A stretch of 13,044 bases of DNA, taken from assembly GCA_020717885.1 (NCBI GenBank), contig DYDN01000018.1:1-13044 (forward strand). The letters are read 5' to 3'. Below the pieces are notes generated by a model. It did no database searches and had not been told where the DNA came from. It saw only the letters and a program-made list of their open reading frames with translations. Positions 11,964 to 13,044 of this stretch are shown here, in pieces. A program made the translations under genes and the position numbers. Position 1 is the first letter of the stretch. Each line of letters begins with the position of its first letter. The DNA comes from Candidatus Forterrea sp. GTDB taxonomy: Archaea > Iainarchaeota > Iainarchaeia > Iainarchaeales > JAAZKV01.

Positions 11964-12809
11964 CTATTTTTTTATTGCAACAACCCCTGAACTCTTCTCA
12001 TGATGCTCACAATTAGAGAATCCAACTTTAGTTAACCATTTCACAATACTTGGATGAAGTTCTTTTCCCTTTGTCTTCCCGGGATTTGGGCAATAGTGGT
12101 AAAGTATTCCCCCTTTTTTCATTACCCTAAAGAGTTCCTTGTAAAATTCCTCAAAATAAAGTTCCTTTGCAAAGGAAACAGTTGGGGGGTCGTGCAGTAC
12201 TCTATCAAAGTAATTATTTGGGAGTTTCGTTATTCCCTCAAACACATTTTCAATTTTTAATTTGATTTTCTTATTAGTAAACAACTCTTCAGAGTAGGGA
12301 TTATGCTCCGCGATTCGAAGAACATTCTCATCAATTTCAAAAACAACAACTTCTTTAACTTCGGGGGTATTTGCTTCGCCAATTGCAGTGTAACCTAACC
12401 CGCAGCAAGTATCAAGTACTCTCCCGCGGATAGGAGAAATTTCTTTAAGCATCATTTCAACATGCCTCTTTGGGCCCACATGCGCAAATCTATGCATCGG
12501 AACCGAGGAAAGGGTTAAAGTAGGCCACTCGCTTGTGGGCCTTAACTTATAGAAAAGATTTGTATCTTGGGAGAAAAAGTTCACGCTTTTGAGTTCGTTA
12601 TCCTCCGCAATATAGCAAGTATCTTCCTTGGTTTTCTCAAGCGCTTTTTTACTAATCTTCTCCCCACGGAGCAAGACAAAGTCTTCTCCCAAAACCACTT
12701 TTTCAGTGCTCTTTCCAAGGTCAAGACTAACTGAAGTCTCTTTTTGGCGAGAGCTAATACAAGAAACCAGCTTTTGGGCAGTACTTTTAGTCAAAATGGC
12801 GTATTTCAC
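11964..12809 (-). CDS. COG2521-like archaeal SAM-dependent methyltransferase
   Basis: A 281-residue protein. Residues 1-100 form a beta-rich N-terminal domain (SVSLDLGKSTEKVVLGEDFVLLRGEKIS). The PMHRFAHVGPKRHVEMM segment leads into the Rossmann core: motif I VLDTCCGLGYTA (131-142), acidic FEID (157-160), and motif IV HDPPT (206-210), the (N/D)PP signature of enzymes that methylate amino or ring nitrogens. FRVMKKGGILYHYCPNPG follows. The layout matches the predicted archaeal methyltransferases of COG2521, whose substrate is not established as far as I know. The start is GTG 12809, with TTTAAA boxes 10-20 bp upstream, so initiation is probably leaderless. No partner gene is adjacent; an insertion sequence lies upstream. 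Confidence 0.75.
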   Translation of the reverse strand: MKYAILTKSTAQKLVSCISSRQKETSVSLDLGKSTEKVVLGEDFVLLRGEKISKKALEKTKEDTCYIAEDNELKSVNFFSQDTNLFYKLRPTSEWPTLTLSSVPMHRFAHVGPKRHVEMMLKEISPIRGRVLDTCCGLGYTAIGEANTPEVKEVVVFEIDENVLRIAEHNPYSEELFTNKKIKLKIENVFEGITKLPNNYFDRVLHDPPTVSFAKELYFEEFYKELFRVMKKGGILYHYCPNPGKTKGKELHPSIVKWLTKVGFSNCEHHEKSSGVVAIKK

Positions 12810-12842
12810 GGTTTAAACCCATTTAAATTGTATAGGCGGTGT

Positions 12843-13044
12843 GGCTTTGTTGAAAGTCCGTGTTTTTGTTTGTAAAGGGGCTTTTTTATGCCCCAATAGT
12901 GTTTAGGTTATTGGGGTTTGGAGAACCAATTGAGGTGGTTTCCTGATGAATTGTAAGTTGGTTAGGAAAGTTAAAGTTTTGCTCAAGCGAGCTAAGATGC
13001 CTGATTTTTTGCATCAGTTTGGTCCAAAGTGGTTTCCACTTTGG
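12843..13044 (+). mobile_element. Left end of an IS5-type insertion sequence (partial)
   Basis: GGCTTTGTTGAAAGTCC (12843-12859) resembles the terminal inverted repeats of IS5-family elements such as IS903, which begin GGCTTTGTTGAA. Two hairpins follow: GGGGC/GCCCC (12877-12893) and perfect CCCCAATA/TATTGGGG arms (12891-12898 and 12909-12916). A transposase-like ORF starts 100 bp inside. The right end lies beyond the window, so the boundary is tentative. Confidence 0.4.
12946..13044 (+). CDS. Transposase N-terminus (partial)
   Basis: Thirty-three codons run open from ATG 12946 to the end of the window: a basic stretch MNCKLVRKVKVLLKRA, then KMPDFLHQFGPKWFPLW. The F-L-H-x-F-G-P-K-x-x-x-L-W pattern resembles the N-terminal region of DDE transposases seen in archaeal insertion sequences. 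No catalytic residue is reached. The last 21 bases form a perfect 9-bp hairpin (13024-13044) inside the coding sequence, a possible control on transposase expression. Confidence 0.5.
   Translation, partial: MNCKLVRKVKVLLKRAKMPDFLHQFGPKWFPLW

Overview
This window looks like an AT-rich archaeal chromosome, most likely from a DPANN-type lineage. The domain call rests on several genes: transcription factor E (TFE), the archaea-specific SPOUT methyltransferase aTrm56, a KaiC-like ATPase, a XerA-type recombinase and a COG1361-like surface protein. It also rests on tRNA genes without encoded CCA, one of which carries a bulge-helix-bulge intron, and on TATA boxes placed 25-30 bp before leaderless starts. 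The phylum is inference and cannot be fixed from the sequence alone.

Layout. 1-4550: a small lysine-rich protein; an HPF/RaiA-like ribosome-associated protein divergent from a full-length RelA/SpoT homologue; a membrane-anchored surface protein; and a convergent KaiC-like ATPase. 4650-5760 (all minus strand): tRNA-Phe, a SAM methyltransferase broken by a frameshift in a G7 run, and two near-identical tRNA-Lys genes separated by about 200 bp of five consecutive hairpins. 5870-7050: aTrm56 and TFE on the plus strand.

7211-7570 is the most notable locus. It is an initiator tRNA-Met interrupted after position 37 by a 285-nt archaeal intron. An 89-codon ORF fills almost the whole intron, and its product carries the motif pattern of a very small PD-(D/E)XK (VRR-NUC-like) nuclease. 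The stop codon lies inside the central helix of the splicing motif. I read this as an intron with its own homing endonuclease.

7571-9440 reads as an accessory segment. It contains an array of ATTAC/GTAAT operator-like sites around the promoter of a winged-helix protein, a convergent unknown gene, and a structured AT-rich stretch. 9441-12809 carries a PRC-barrel protein, a decayed GT2 glycosyltransferase directly behind xerA, a small acidic protein and a COG2521-like methyltransferase. The window ends in what looks like the left end of an IS5-type insertion sequence, with the first 33 codons of its transposase.

Functional themes. The RSH and HPF-like genes form a divergent pair joining alarmone signalling to ribosome hibernation (inferred). 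tRNA genes, a tRNA methyltransferase and TFE form an information-processing block. A short 15-bp motif recurs just downstream of several genes.
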